A stretch of 26,502 nt of DNA from Gammaproteobacteria bacterium (GTDB taxonomy: Bacteria; Pseudomonadota; Gammaproteobacteria; JAABTG01): positions 1-26,502 of the forward strand of contig JASJBY010000008.1 in assembly GCA_030066245.1 (NCBI GenBank), written 5' to 3'. Below the pieces are notes generated by a model that was given only the letters and a program-made list of their open reading frames with translations, had not been told where the DNA came from and did not search any database. Position 1 is the stretch's first letter. Each line of letters starts with the position of its first letter. Shown piece by piece: positions 14,480 to 21,673 of this stretch. The translations under genes and the position numbers were made by a program.

Positions 14480-16171
14480 ATGAACAACATCACCGCTCTG
14501 GTCCTGCGTCGCATGCGGGCGCCACTGCTGGTTCTGATTGCGGCGTACGCGATTTCCATCATCGGTCTGGTGCTCGTGCCCGGGGTGGATGCGCAGGGCG
14601 AGACCTGGCACATGCGCATTTTCGACGCCTTCTATTTCGTCAGTTACATGGCGACGACCATAGGGTTCGGCGAGATCCCCTACGCTTTCAGCAACGCCCA
14701 GCGCCTATGGACCATCATCGCCATCTACCTGACCGTCGTTTCCTGGTTTTACGCGCTCGGCACGATTCTCACGCTTGTTCAGGACCGCGCATTTCAACAG
14801 GCCCTGACCGAGAATCGGTTTGCGCGCGGTGTGGCGCGCATGGGCGAGCCCTTCTACCTGGTATGCGGCTATGGTGACACGGGAGGTCTGCTCGTCCGGG
14901 CTCTGGCCGAGCGCGGACTACGAGCCGTCGTGATCGATGTGAGGAGTGAGCGGATAAACGAGCTCAAGATGGCCGATCTGAGCGTGTTCGTGCCCGGACT
15001 CGTGGCCGACGCGTCAGTCCCGGCCCATTTGATAGAGGGCGGGTTGCAGCACCCCCAGTGTGCCGGCGTCGTCGCCCTGACCGACCAGGACCATGTGAAT
15101 CTTCAGGTGGCCATCACCAGCAAGCTCCTCAATCCGGCGATCCAGGTAATCTGTCGTGCAGAGACCCACGACTCGGCCAGGAACATGGCATCCTTCGGTA
15201 CCGACGACATCGTAAACCCGTTCAACGCCTTCGCGCGACGACTGGCGATGGCGTTGCATTCACCCGATTTGCACGTGCTTTACGAATGGCTCACTGGCGT
15301 GCCCGGCACCGCGCATGAGCCGGTCATCTATCCACCCCGCGGGATTTGGGTGCTCTGCGGCTATGGGCGCTTCGGCCGAGCGGTCAGGCGTTACCTGGAC
15401 TACGAAGGCATAAAGACCGTCGTCGTGGAGGAGGATCCGGAGCGGCGCGACTGCGAGGACTGCATCACCGGCAGAGGTACGGAGGCGGTAACCCTGCGCG
15501 AAGCGCGCATCGACCGAGCCGTCGGTATCGTTGCCGGTGCAGACGACGATGCCAATAACCTTTCCGTGTTGATGACCGCGCGGGAGCTCAATCCCAGTCT
15601 TTTCTTCGTTGCGCGCCAAAACCGGCGGGCGAACGATGACATTTTTGCCGCGGCGCGACCGGACCTGATCATGCAACGCAGCCACATGATTGCCCGCCAG
15701 ATCCTCGCACGCATAACGACCCCGCTGCTTACCCAGTTTCTTCGTCAGGCGCGTCACAGGAGAAACGAATGGGCGAGGGAGCTGGTGGACGAGCTCGGCT
15801 CTGTCGTCGGAACGTTTGTGCCCAACATATGGACGATTCGGGTGTCGCGGGAGACTGCTCCGGCCCTGACGGACGTCCTTCGGGAAGGTCTCGATCTGCG
15901 CTTGCGGCACCTTATGCGGGACAGCCGTGACAGGGCGGTGGTGCTGCCCTGCATCGCGCTCTTGCTGCGGCGCGCAGGTGAAGACGTGCTGCGTCCGGCG
16001 ACGGCGCTTGCGCTTCAGAAAGGCGATGAGGTGCTTTTCTGTGGTCGTCGGGAAGCGGCGACACGCATGGCGTGGGTGGTCTGGAACCTGAACGCCCTGA
16101 GCTACATCATCACCGGCGTGGAGCGCCCATCGAGCATGGTCTGGCGATGGGCGTCGCGCCGCGAAGCGTGA
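14480..16171 (+). CDS. Potassium channel with two RCK (TrkA-type) NAD-binding domains
   Basis: A 563-residue two-helix-per-subunit K+ channel protein. TM1 is LLVLIAAYAISIIGLVLV; the pore loop carries the filter T59-T-I-G-F-G-E65; TM2 is IIAIYLTVVSWFYALGTILTL. Two cytoplasmic RCK units follow, each opening with a Rossmann glycine motif: VCGYGDTGGLLVRAL at about 127 and VLCGYGRFGRAVRRYL at about 290. Each is expected to bind a nucleotide ligand such as NAD(H) or ATP. The filter reads TIGFGE rather than the usual TVGYGD. A C-terminal domain with RCK-C-like sequence (ALALQKGDEVLFCG) follows. AAGG precedes the ATG at 14480; the frame is open further upstream, but that part overlaps the DUF6394 gene. 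The two genes clearly form an operon. Confidence 0.9.
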   Translation: MNNITALVLRRMRAPLLVLIAAYAISIIGLVLVPGVDAQGETWHMRIFDAFYFVSYMATTIGFGEIPYAFSNAQRLWTIIAIYLTVVSWFYALGTILTLVQDRAFQQALTENRFARGVARMGEPFYLVCGYGDTGGLLVRALAERGLRAVVIDVRSERINELKMADLSVFVPGLVADASVPAHLIEGGLQHPQCAGVVALTDQDHVNLQVAITSKLLNPAIQVICRAETHDSARNMASFGTDDIVNPFNAFARRLAMALHSPDLHVLYEWLTGVPGTAHEPVIYPPRGIWVLCGYGRFGRAVRRYLDYEGIKTVVVEEDPERRDCEDCITGRGTEAVTLREARIDRAVGIVAGADDDANNLSVLMTARELNPSLFFVARQNRRANDDIFAAARPDLIMQRSHMIARQILARITTPLLTQFLRQARHRRNEWARELVDELGSVVGTFVPNIWTIRVSRETAPALTDVLREGLDLRLRHLMRDSRDRAVVLPCIALLLRRAGEDVLRPATALALQKGDEVLFCGRREAATRMAWVVWNLNALSYIITGVERPSSMVWRWASRREA

Positions 16172-16208
16172 CGGTCGGCGGACCTGCCGCCTGTGCTAAG
16201 ATTCTCAG

Positions 16209-16706
16209 ATGGCGCTGAATCGGACGGTAATTCATTTGACGGGCTGTCAGCCGAGAACGCTGGCCAGTCTCATGGAGCTTCAGGACAGCAGCTTTCGTCG
16301 CCTGTTGCGGCTGGCGCCGTCTCTGCGCCAGATGCGCGGCGACTTTGTCTCACGAGTGGCCGGATCACTGGATCTGCATCTCTCGGTCGTAGAACGGTTC
16401 AAGTACACGACGACTGTCGTCCTGACCTATGAGTTTGCCGCAGGCGCTGAGTCATTGGTGGAGCCCAACGTCACGATTCGACTGTATCACGACGCGCGGC
16501 TGGCGGAAGTGGTCAGCGACGCCAGACGTCACCGGGCACGCAGCCCTCATCCGTGCCGACGGCGAGGGCGATTCCCCTCTGAGCTGGAACGGAAATGGGA
16601 GCAGACGCGCTTCCTGCAGAAATGGCTGGGGTACTGCCTGCGCCAGGGACACCTGTTTCTGCACTACAACAGGTTATCCGTGCAGCCTGCCGATCTGGCA
16701 CTTTAA
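16209..16706 (+). CDS. DUF1249 (YqiB-type) protein
   Basis: A 165-residue cytoplasmic protein of DUF1249, the family of E. coli YqiB, function unknown. Supporting sequence: LMELQDSSFRRLLRLAP; SLDLHLSVVERFKYTTTVVLTYEF; NVTIRLYHDARLAEVV; and the C-terminal KWEQTRFLQKWLGYCLRQGH. The region between (ARRHRARSPHPCRRRG) is more basic than in E. coli, but the frame stays open and the flanking motifs are intact. In E. coli yqiB is in an operon with nudF; here the NudF-like gene is next door but convergent, and a solo copy of a mobile-element end lies between them. The ATG at 16209 has only a weak ribosome binding site. Confidence 0.8.
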   Translation: MALNRTVIHLTGCQPRTLASLMELQDSSFRRLLRLAPSLRQMRGDFVSRVAGSLDLHLSVVERFKYTTTVVLTYEFAAGAESLVEPNVTIRLYHDARLAEVVSDARRHRARSPHPCRRRGRFPSELERKWEQTRFLQKWLGYCLRQGHLFLHYNRLSVQPADLAL

Positions 16707-16754
16707 GGAGCGCAATGGGTCGCTCTGCGGCAAAGACGGTAGCTGCGCGCCCGA

Positions 16755-16794
16755 CGACCCCAGATTCCGAATCCCGGTGAGAGATCCGGGCTAG
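16755..16794 (+). repeat. Solo right-end copy of the 356 bp element
   Basis: This 40 bp stretch matches 7491-7530 at 37 of 40 positions, including the palindrome GATTCCGAATC, the inverted-repeat core (CCCGGTGAGAGATCCGGG here) and the terminal CTAG. Similarity stops to its left, and no left end is present nearby. It is either a decayed element or a separately dispersed end unit. It lies in the spacer between the DUF1249 gene and the convergent Nudix gene. Confidence 0.7.
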
Positions 16795-16866
16795 CGCTGC
16801 CTGATACTGATTCGAGGCGTGCGGCGTGACCTCCCATGACACGGGACCCCGTTGAGCGGGCACTGT

Positions 16867-17388
16867 TCAACGACCGATGCGATGCGCGCAGCGGAACAGT
16901 CCGACGATCGTCTTCGCGTCGCGGATGCTGCCGCGGTCGATTCGTTCCACGGCCTCAGCAAGGGGCAGCCAATGGCGCTCGATATGTTCGTCAGGTTCGG
17001 TATTGGCAATGCCCTGACGCAGGGACATGGCGAGATATAGGTGAACGACTTCGTCCGAGAAACCGGGGCAGGTGATCACAGCGCCCAATTCCGTCCATTC
17101 GAGCGCCGTCAGCCCGGCTTCTTCCTGCAACTCCCGCTTGGCAGTGGTCAGGGGCTGCTCCCCAGGGTCCACCTTGCCGGCTGGCAGTTCCCACAGCCAC
17201 TCCTGGAACGCCGGACGGAACTGGCGCAGCAGGCAGACCCGGTGCTCGGCGTCGAGGGCAACTGCAGCGGCTCCGCCGGGGTGGCGGGCAACCTCCACGG
17301 CAACCCGGTGACCGTCCGGTTGGGTGACAGTCTCTATTCCAAAGTCGACAATTTGGCCCCGGTAAATTGGGGTGCGGTCAGATGCCAT
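16867..17388 (-). CDS. nudF: ADP-ribose pyrophosphatase, Nudix family (NudF-like)
   Basis: Hydrolyses ADP-ribose to AMP and ribose 5-phosphate, limiting free ADP-ribose. The 173-residue protein has the full Nudix box from G71 to L93: GKVDPGE, then REL and QEEAGL, matching GX5EX7REUXEEXGU. The conserved proline of ADP-ribose enzymes follows in GAVITCPGFSDEVVHLYLA, where the downstream glutamate/serine pattern (SDEVVHLY) fits the subgroup. The LRQFRPAFQEWLWELPAG segment is the usual lead-in. The ATG at 17388 lies 38 bp from the divergent SLOG-like gene, so the two probably share a promoter region. Substrate is predicted from motifs only; other nucleotide-sugar pyrophosphatase activity is possible. 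Confidence 0.88.
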   Translation of the reverse strand: MASDRTPIYRGQIVDFGIETVTQPDGHRVAVEVARHPGGAAAVALDAEHRVCLLRQFRPAFQEWLWELPAGKVDPGEQPLTTAKRELQEEAGLTALEWTELGAVITCPGFSDEVVHLYLAMSLRQGIANTEPDEHIERHWLPLAEAVERIDRGSIRDAKTIVGLFRCAHRIGR

Positions 17389-17426
17389 GACAGGGCTTCC
17401 CGTGGCTTGTCATGCAGCCGGAATCG

Positions 17427-17900
17427 ATGGCCGATCTCGCCAAGATAGTATCCGGAGGGCAGACCGGCGTCGACCGGGCAGCCCTGGATGCTGCTCTCGC
17501 CCTCAGTATTCCCTGCGGCGGTTGGTGTCCGAAAGGCAGGCGGGCAGAGGATGGAAGAATTCCCGTGCGATATCCCCTGCAGGAGACGGACAGCCCTCAC
17601 TATCCCGCGCGTACTGCCCTGAACGTGGCGGAGTCAGACGGCACCTTGATTCTCACTCGGGGCAAGCCACGCGGTGGCACTGCTTTAACTGCCGCGCTGG
17701 CGAGGCAGAAGGGGAAGGCGTGCCTTGTGATAAAGCTGGAAGATGGTCTGCATACATGGGCAGCCGAACGGTGGCTGGAAAGGAATGCCATCGCTGTTCT
17801 CAACGTGGCCGGTCCCCGAGAAAGCCAGCATCCCGGCATCTACGTGGAGGCCCGTGCAGGCCTGGAGCGCCTGTTGCGCCGCTGCCGGCCGGCCGGGTGA
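17427..17900 (+). CDS. Putative molybdenum carrier / SLOG-type nucleotide-binding protein
   Basis: A 157-residue Rossmann-like protein of the putative molybdenum carrier family (related to the SLOG/LOG superfamily). The start KIVSGGQTGVDRAALDAAL is the diagnostic nucleotide- or cofactor-binding loop. GGWCPKGRRAEDGRIP, the ESDGTLILTRGKPRGGTALT phosphate-binding-like segment and LNVAGPRES complete the pattern. Homologues were linked to molybdenum cofactor binding in algae, but bacterial members are essentially uncharacterised; nucleotide-derivative sensing or hydrolysis is an alternative. I prefer the ATG at 17427 (MADLAKIVSGG) because it follows GGAA and matches the short N-terminus of relatives; ATG 17412 adds five residues. 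It is divergent from the ADP-ribose hydrolase gene, a notable neighbour given SLOG links to ADP-ribose-type ligands. Confidence 0.8.
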   Translation: MADLAKIVSGGQTGVDRAALDAALALSIPCGGWCPKGRRAEDGRIPVRYPLQETDSPHYPARTALNVAESDGTLILTRGKPRGGTALTAALARQKGKACLVIKLEDGLHTWAAERWLERNAIAVLNVAGPRESQHPGIYVEARAGLERLLRRCRPAG

Positions 17901-17979
17901 GGCAGCCGGCGCGGGACCCCCCTATAACGTTATGACGTTATCTTGGCAGGCCGCTGCATCGGCGCCTGTTCTCGCTGTG

Positions 17980-18354
17980 CTAGGCGTCCTGGCCTGCCTG
18001 CTGCTTCGCGATCTCGGCGCGCACATGGTCCATGTCCAGCTCGCGGGCCTTGCCGATGACCTCTTCCAGTGCCGAAGCGGGCAACATGCCGGGCTGGGCG
18101 AAGATGACTATCTGCTCTCGAAAAATCATCAGCGTCGGAATGGAGCGGATCTGGAACGTGGTGGCAAGCTGCTGCTCCTCCTCGGTGTTCACTTTGCCGA
18201 AGACAATGTCGGGGTGCTTTTCGGAGACTTCCTCGAAGATAGGCGCAAACATCTTGCAAGGGCCGCACCATTCGGCCCAGAAATCGACGAGCACGATATC
18301 GCTCTTGTCCACGGTCTCTTTGAAGTTGTCATTGGTCAGGTTGACGGTAGGCAC
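17980..18354 (-). CDS. trxA: Thioredoxin
   Basis: A 124-residue cytoplasmic thioredoxin that transfers reducing power from thioredoxin reductase to protein disulfides. The active site is W29-C30-G31-P32-C33 and the cis-proline is P73 in SIPTL; the fold markers VLVDFWAEW and KVNTEEEQQLA are present. It is slightly longer than E. coli TrxA (about 109) because of a C-terminal helix extension (KARELDMDHVRAEIAKQQ). The start is GTG at 18354: GGAGAG stands five bases or so upstream, and an ATG overlapping it by one base is in the wrong frame. No other redox gene adjoins it. Confidence 0.93.
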   Translation of the reverse strand: MPTVNLTNDNFKETVDKSDIVLVDFWAEWCGPCKMFAPIFEEVSEKHPDIVFGKVNTEEEQQLATTFQIRSIPTLMIFREQIVIFAQPGMLPASALEEVIGKARELDMDHVRAEIAKQQAGQDA

Positions 18355-18452
18355 ATTTCTCTCCGACTCGAGTTCCGGCTCGCCGCGTAGCGGGCAAGTA
18401 TACCTGATTGCGCGCTTGTTTTTCGACGGGCTTTGTGGAGGTTGCGGCGGCC

Positions 18453-18809
18453 TCAGGCGCAGTCTGATGCACCAAAGCGGTGCGCTTCGCCGTATTCATG
18501 TCGGCCAGGCTTCAAGCGCTTCCATTGCCTCAGCATGATGATGGTCTTCAACACGGCGGGTTCGTCGATTCGGGAGAGATTCAGTGCAACAATGACGCTG
18601 GCCGCGCCGTCCAGAATGGGTCCGACCGCCAAGAATTGCCTGACGCCCGCCCGGCGCTCTTGAGGGGTCAGCGACCTGCAATGGTGTTGGAGCGTCATCA
18701 CCCTGGCGTCCCAGACCACGGAACTGCGCCCGACGATGCCCGTGAAGCGCACTCTGGTGGATTGTCCACCCAGCGGCTCCAGAGCCTCATACAGAAGATC
18801 CTCGGCCAT
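18453..18809 (-). CDS. Conserved small protein of unknown function downstream of slt
   Basis: A 118-residue protein from ATG 18809 (MAEDLLYEALEPLGGQSTRV). It has a beta-rich start (STRVRFTGIVGRSSVVWDARVMTL), a middle segment (RQFLAVGP) and a basic helical end (AVLKTIIMLRQWKRLKPGRHEYGE). It is not a recognised named family. The ordered alternation of hydrophobic strands and the conserved-looking LKTIIMLRQWKRLKPGRHEYG tail make it a credible gene. The open frame extends to 18941, but that part overlaps the 3' end of slt and looks like a shadow. The chosen start is 47 bp beyond the slt stop on the same strand, so it may be cotranscribed with slt. The ribosome binding site is unclear. Confidence 0.6.
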   Translation of the reverse strand: MAEDLLYEALEPLGGQSTRVRFTGIVGRSSVVWDARVMTLQHHCRSLTPQERRAGVRQFLAVGPILDGAASVIVALNLSRIDEPAVLKTIIMLRQWKRLKPGRHEYGEAHRFGASDCA

Positions 18810-18855
18810 GGGCGCCAGGCCCCCCCGGCTCGCCGACAAGCCACTTCGGAGGTTG

Positions 18856-20853
18856 TCAGCCGCTGCCTGGCTTCGCAGCCTCCCCCAGGCGGCTCGGCAC
18901 GGGTGCAAGGCGCTTGGTGAGGCGCGTGGGTTCCTGGCCAAGCCGCTGTTCGTAGATGGCGGTGTAGGCGAAGACGCGTTTCAGGTAATTCCGTGTTTCA
19001 CGAAACGGCACGGATTCGATCCAGACATCCGACGGCATGTCGGAATTCTCCGGAAGCCATTTCTTCACGCGGTGCGGTCCCGCGTTATACGCCGCCGTCG
19101 CTAGAGCCGGGTGCTCGTCAAGCTGGTCGAGCAGTCGGCGCAGGTAAGCGCTGCCCAAGCGAATATTCAGATCGGCATTGTAGAGCTGGCGATGGTTCCG
19201 GTAACGGGTGTTGGTCTTGCGCGCCACCTGACGTGCCGTACGGGGTAGGAGCTGCATGAGGCCCATGGCGCCCGCGGGGGAGTGGGCGTCCGGGGAGAAC
19301 GCGCTTTCCTGGCGCATCACGGCGAACACCCAGGCAGGATCGATAGCCTGTTGTTGCGCCTGGCGTACCACCGGCTCGTGAAACGCGAGCGGAAAGCGAA
19401 GCTCCAGGTCGTCCAGATGGCCGGTGCGTCCCAGCGTGAGTATGGCACGGTCGTGCCAGCCCCAGCGATGGGCGAGGGCAGCGGCCGCAGCAAGTTGCCG
19501 CGGTGCCATGTAACGGGTGGTGTGGTGCCATTCGCGCCGTGCATCCACCGTCCGCCCCAGCAGGAAGAACTCCCGGGCCCGGCGCACGCCGGGTATCCAG
19601 CCTGCGTCGTCTATTTCGCTCTCGGCGATGGGCAGCGGCGACTCGTTCAAGGAGTAGGGGAGGTCTGCATGATCCGCGGCCATGAAGCCGTAAAAGCTCC
19701 GCTGACCGGCCAACTCGGAGAGGATTTGCATGGCGGCCCGGCCCTCACCCAGCTCTGTCAGGCTGCGGGCGCGCCAGTAACGCCAGCGCGGCTCGCCCTG
19801 CCCGGCGGCCTCGAGCCTGTCAATCCAGTCGAGCGCCTGCTCCCACTGACGGTCTCTCAGCGCGGTGATTGCGCCCACTTCTCTAAGCCGGTCGTCAGCC
19901 CACCGTTCATCGACCGATTCCAGCCATCGCAGCGCCTCTCCGTCGTCCCGTCGCGCATAGCGAAGACCGATGGCGCGCTGCACGGCGGCCACTTGGTCGT
20001 CGCTGAAAGCATATCGGGGCTGCAGGTCACCCCATGCCTGGGCGGCTTTGTCCGGTGCTCTACGCGCCCAGCGGGCTACCCCGTAGACCAGGATCTCGTT
20101 GACGATGGGATGCTCGTTCCTGAAGAGACGATGCTTGAGGACCGTGGACGGATGATTTCTCACGCGGCGCCATAGGTCCACGAGGTAACGCTCGTTCTCC
20201 GGGAGGTAGCGACTCAGGTAGCGGGCGAGACCGGTGCGACCGGCTTTCATTGCCAGGCGGATACGCGCCCAGGCGAGGGTGGAAGTAAGTCGCTCAGCAC
20301 TCCGCCATGCCGCGAAGATGGGGTCGCAGGCGGGCGGTTGTGAATAGCTTGCAAGCCACAGCTTCGGCACCTGTTCGAGGGCTTTCTCCACCTCACCGGT
20401 TTCGTGCAGGGCGTGCAGGTATCTGCACTGCATGGCCGCATTCGTCGTCGGCTGGTACGCTTGAATCACCTCTTCCCAACGTTTCTTGCGATACGCATCC
20501 TTGAGCCAGGCGCGCCGAAGTCGCGGCGCCAGCGGTGTGTCGGCATGGGTGTCCAGAAAGTCGTTGATCTCGTCCGAGTCGGCGCGGGCGATTCGCTGCC
20601 GGAGCTCGGTGTAGAGCAGGTAGGGGTACAGGGGGTAGTCGTGCAGGTCGTTGAGCAGGGCTTCATGCTGGCGTCGGTCACCGCGCTTGAGCGCTCGCTC
20701 GGCCTCCACGAAGGCCTGGCGTTGCTCGAGCAGATGGTCTGCGTCGGCGCCTGACATGGAGGCGCCGATCGCGGTGGCGGACAGGCAAATGAACAACAGT
20801 GCGGAAATCAAAGCAGCAAGCCGGCGGATACGGCGGTCGTCCTTGGTAGTCAT
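18856..20853 (-). CDS. slt: Soluble lytic murein transglycosylase (Slt70 type)
   Basis: Cleaves peptidoglycan between MurNAc and GlcNAc with formation of 1,6-anhydroMurNAc, in the periplasm. The 665-residue length equals the family norm. It begins with a signal peptide (LAALISALLFICLSATAIGA), followed by a long superhelical domain of short helical repeats (for example RYLHALHETGEVEKALEQVPK and DDGEALRWLESVDERWADDR). The C-terminal catalytic domain has the glutamate E516 in RQESAFSPDAHSPAGAMGLMQLLP, then AAYNAGPHRVKKWLP and FRETRNYLKRVF, the standard motifs of family 1 lytic transglycosylases. A 5' leader hairpin lies just upstream. It is followed on the same strand by a small unknown gene. 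Confidence 0.95.
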   Translation of the reverse strand: MTTKDDRRIRRLAALISALLFICLSATAIGASMSGADADHLLEQRQAFVEAERALKRGDRRQHEALLNDLHDYPLYPYLLYTELRQRIARADSDEINDFLDTHADTPLAPRLRRAWLKDAYRKKRWEEVIQAYQPTTNAAMQCRYLHALHETGEVEKALEQVPKLWLASYSQPPACDPIFAAWRSAERLTSTLAWARIRLAMKAGRTGLARYLSRYLPENERYLVDLWRRVRNHPSTVLKHRLFRNEHPIVNEILVYGVARWARRAPDKAAQAWGDLQPRYAFSDDQVAAVQRAIGLRYARRDDGEALRWLESVDERWADDRLREVGAITALRDRQWEQALDWIDRLEAAGQGEPRWRYWRARSLTELGEGRAAMQILSELAGQRSFYGFMAADHADLPYSLNESPLPIAESEIDDAGWIPGVRRAREFFLLGRTVDARREWHHTTRYMAPRQLAAAAALAHRWGWHDRAILTLGRTGHLDDLELRFPLAFHEPVVRQAQQQAIDPAWVFAVMRQESAFSPDAHSPAGAMGLMQLLPRTARQVARKTNTRYRNHRQLYNADLNIRLGSAYLRRLLDQLDEHPALATAAYNAGPHRVKKWLPENSDMPSDVWIESVPFRETRNYLKRVFAYTAIYEQRLGQEPTRLTKRLAPVPSRLGEAAKPGSG

Positions 20854-20876
20854 CGTCTAAGTGTAGAGGGTGTGGT

Positions 20877-20913
20877 CTTCGAAAGCGCTTCTTTCTGGCG
20901 AAACGCTTTGAAG
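20877..20913 (-). other. Imperfect hairpin in the slt leader region
   Basis: CTTCGAAAGCG at the left and CGCTTTGAAG at the right (20877-20913) form an inverted repeat with one bulged base, 24 bp upstream of the slt start. It may be a leader RNA structure or a protein-binding palindrome. It is the only notable structure in the immediate upstream region. Confidence 0.35.
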
Positions 20914-20983
20914 TATGACGTGTAGGCTGTCGATCTTCCACTGTAATTCGCAGCTTCGGCCTGCCCGTGAGCCGATAGCGGGA

Positions 20984-21125
20984 CGCGGGGCGTTCGTCCC
21001 GTGACCGCCGCTGGGTCTGACAATCCCCCCGCCCCTTCCGGGGTCTGCAACGGGCCTCCACCAGTCGCCTTGCGCAGTTCCCGCCGAAACCCCGGCCGGG
21101 CCATGACCCAGCTTAGTTCTGTGAT
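20984..21125 (+). repeat. Dispersed intergenic repeat, copy 2 (about 142 bp)
   Basis: This copy matches 1130-1272 in the same orientation. It includes GACCGCCGCTGG, CTTCCGGGGTCTGCAACGGG, CTCCACCAGTC and TTCCCGCCGAAACC, and ends GGGCCATGACCCAGC before TTCTGTGAT. Unlike copy 1 it has no inverted partner nearby. A TATAAT lies 14 bp beyond its right end. Confidence 0.7.
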
Positions 21126-21138
21126 ACATCAGTAGCGG

Positions 21139-21144
21139 TATAAT
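21139..21144 (+). promoter_or_regulatory. Consensus -10 (TATAAT) upstream of the mazG operon
   Basis: A perfect TATAAT stands 174 bp before the GTG start at 21313, in a locally AT-rich patch just outside the repeat. No convincing -35 is present at 16-18 bp (AGTTCT, GTTCTG or TTCTGT), so an activator or the repeat edge may contribute. Prediction only. Confidence 0.35.
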
Positions 21145-21312
21145 CCCGAGCCAGTTCAGCCGTGACCGCCGCAGAGTCTCCCTGGACTCCCCGTCATGGG
21201 GTCGTTTTGCTGCGCAGAGACCGGCTGATCCCTCGATACGGTCTATGACTTCCGCGTCAGGGATACGCGTAGACTATGGCGTCCAGCACCTTCAGAAGGA
21301 GGATGGCGGTCG

Positions 21313-21666
21313 GTGGAAGGGCCTAAGATCGAGACCGCCGTACCCAGGCGTCGGTACCAGATCGGCGATTTGTCGGCGGTTGTTCTGGGTGACGTGGCGA
21401 GCCGGGACGGTCACGACTACGCCTTCGTCATGGCGTTCGTGCCTGATGGGGAGCAACGCCCTGTCCTATACGTCACCTCGGAATGGATAAGCCCGGGGGC
21501 CGGAGAGGAGCGGGTGACTATCGCAAGGGTGATTGCCGAGGGCGGTGAACGCATCCTTGGACCCGACGCGCGATGGCAGGATCTGGAGCTGTTCGTGGAG
21601 GACGCCATGGCCATGGCCCGGCGGGTCATGGGGCTCGGCCAGGAAGAGGCCATGCGACTCCTTTGA
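21313..21666 (+). CDS. Conserved protein of unknown function upstream of mazG
   Basis: A 117-residue soluble protein (MEGPKIETAVPRRRYQIGDL start; VVLGDVASRDGHDYAFVMAFVPDG; RPVLYVTSEWISPGAG; ELFVEDAMAMARRVMGLGQE). It is a mixed beta-then-helix protein with no known motif. The start is a GTG ten bases after a full AAGGAGG (21296-21302). An ATG right behind the Shine-Dalgarno (21303) opens a frame of only seven codons. Its stop is seven bases before the mazG start, so the genes are likely coupled. I do not recognise the family. Confidence 0.7.
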   Translation: MEGPKIETAVPRRRYQIGDLSAVVLGDVASRDGHDYAFVMAFVPDGEQRPVLYVTSEWISPGAGEERVTIARVIAEGGERILGPDARWQDLELFVEDAMAMARRVMGLGQEEAMRLL

Positions 21667-21673
21667 CGCCCCC

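Larger units (their letters stand above)
20854..21312. other. 459 bp divergent spacer between slt and the mazG operon
   Basis: It holds the slt leader hairpin, repeat copy 2 at 20984-21125 and a consensus -10 at 21139-21144. Open frames through the repeat on the minus strand are the same spurious reading seen in copy 1 and are not genes. Confidence 0.55.

Noticed and set aside
17930..17960. The short direct repeat ACGTTAT-GACGTTAT after the putative molybdenum carrier gene, considered as a terminator or attachment site.
   Set aside because: It does not form a useful hairpin and has no second copy in the window.
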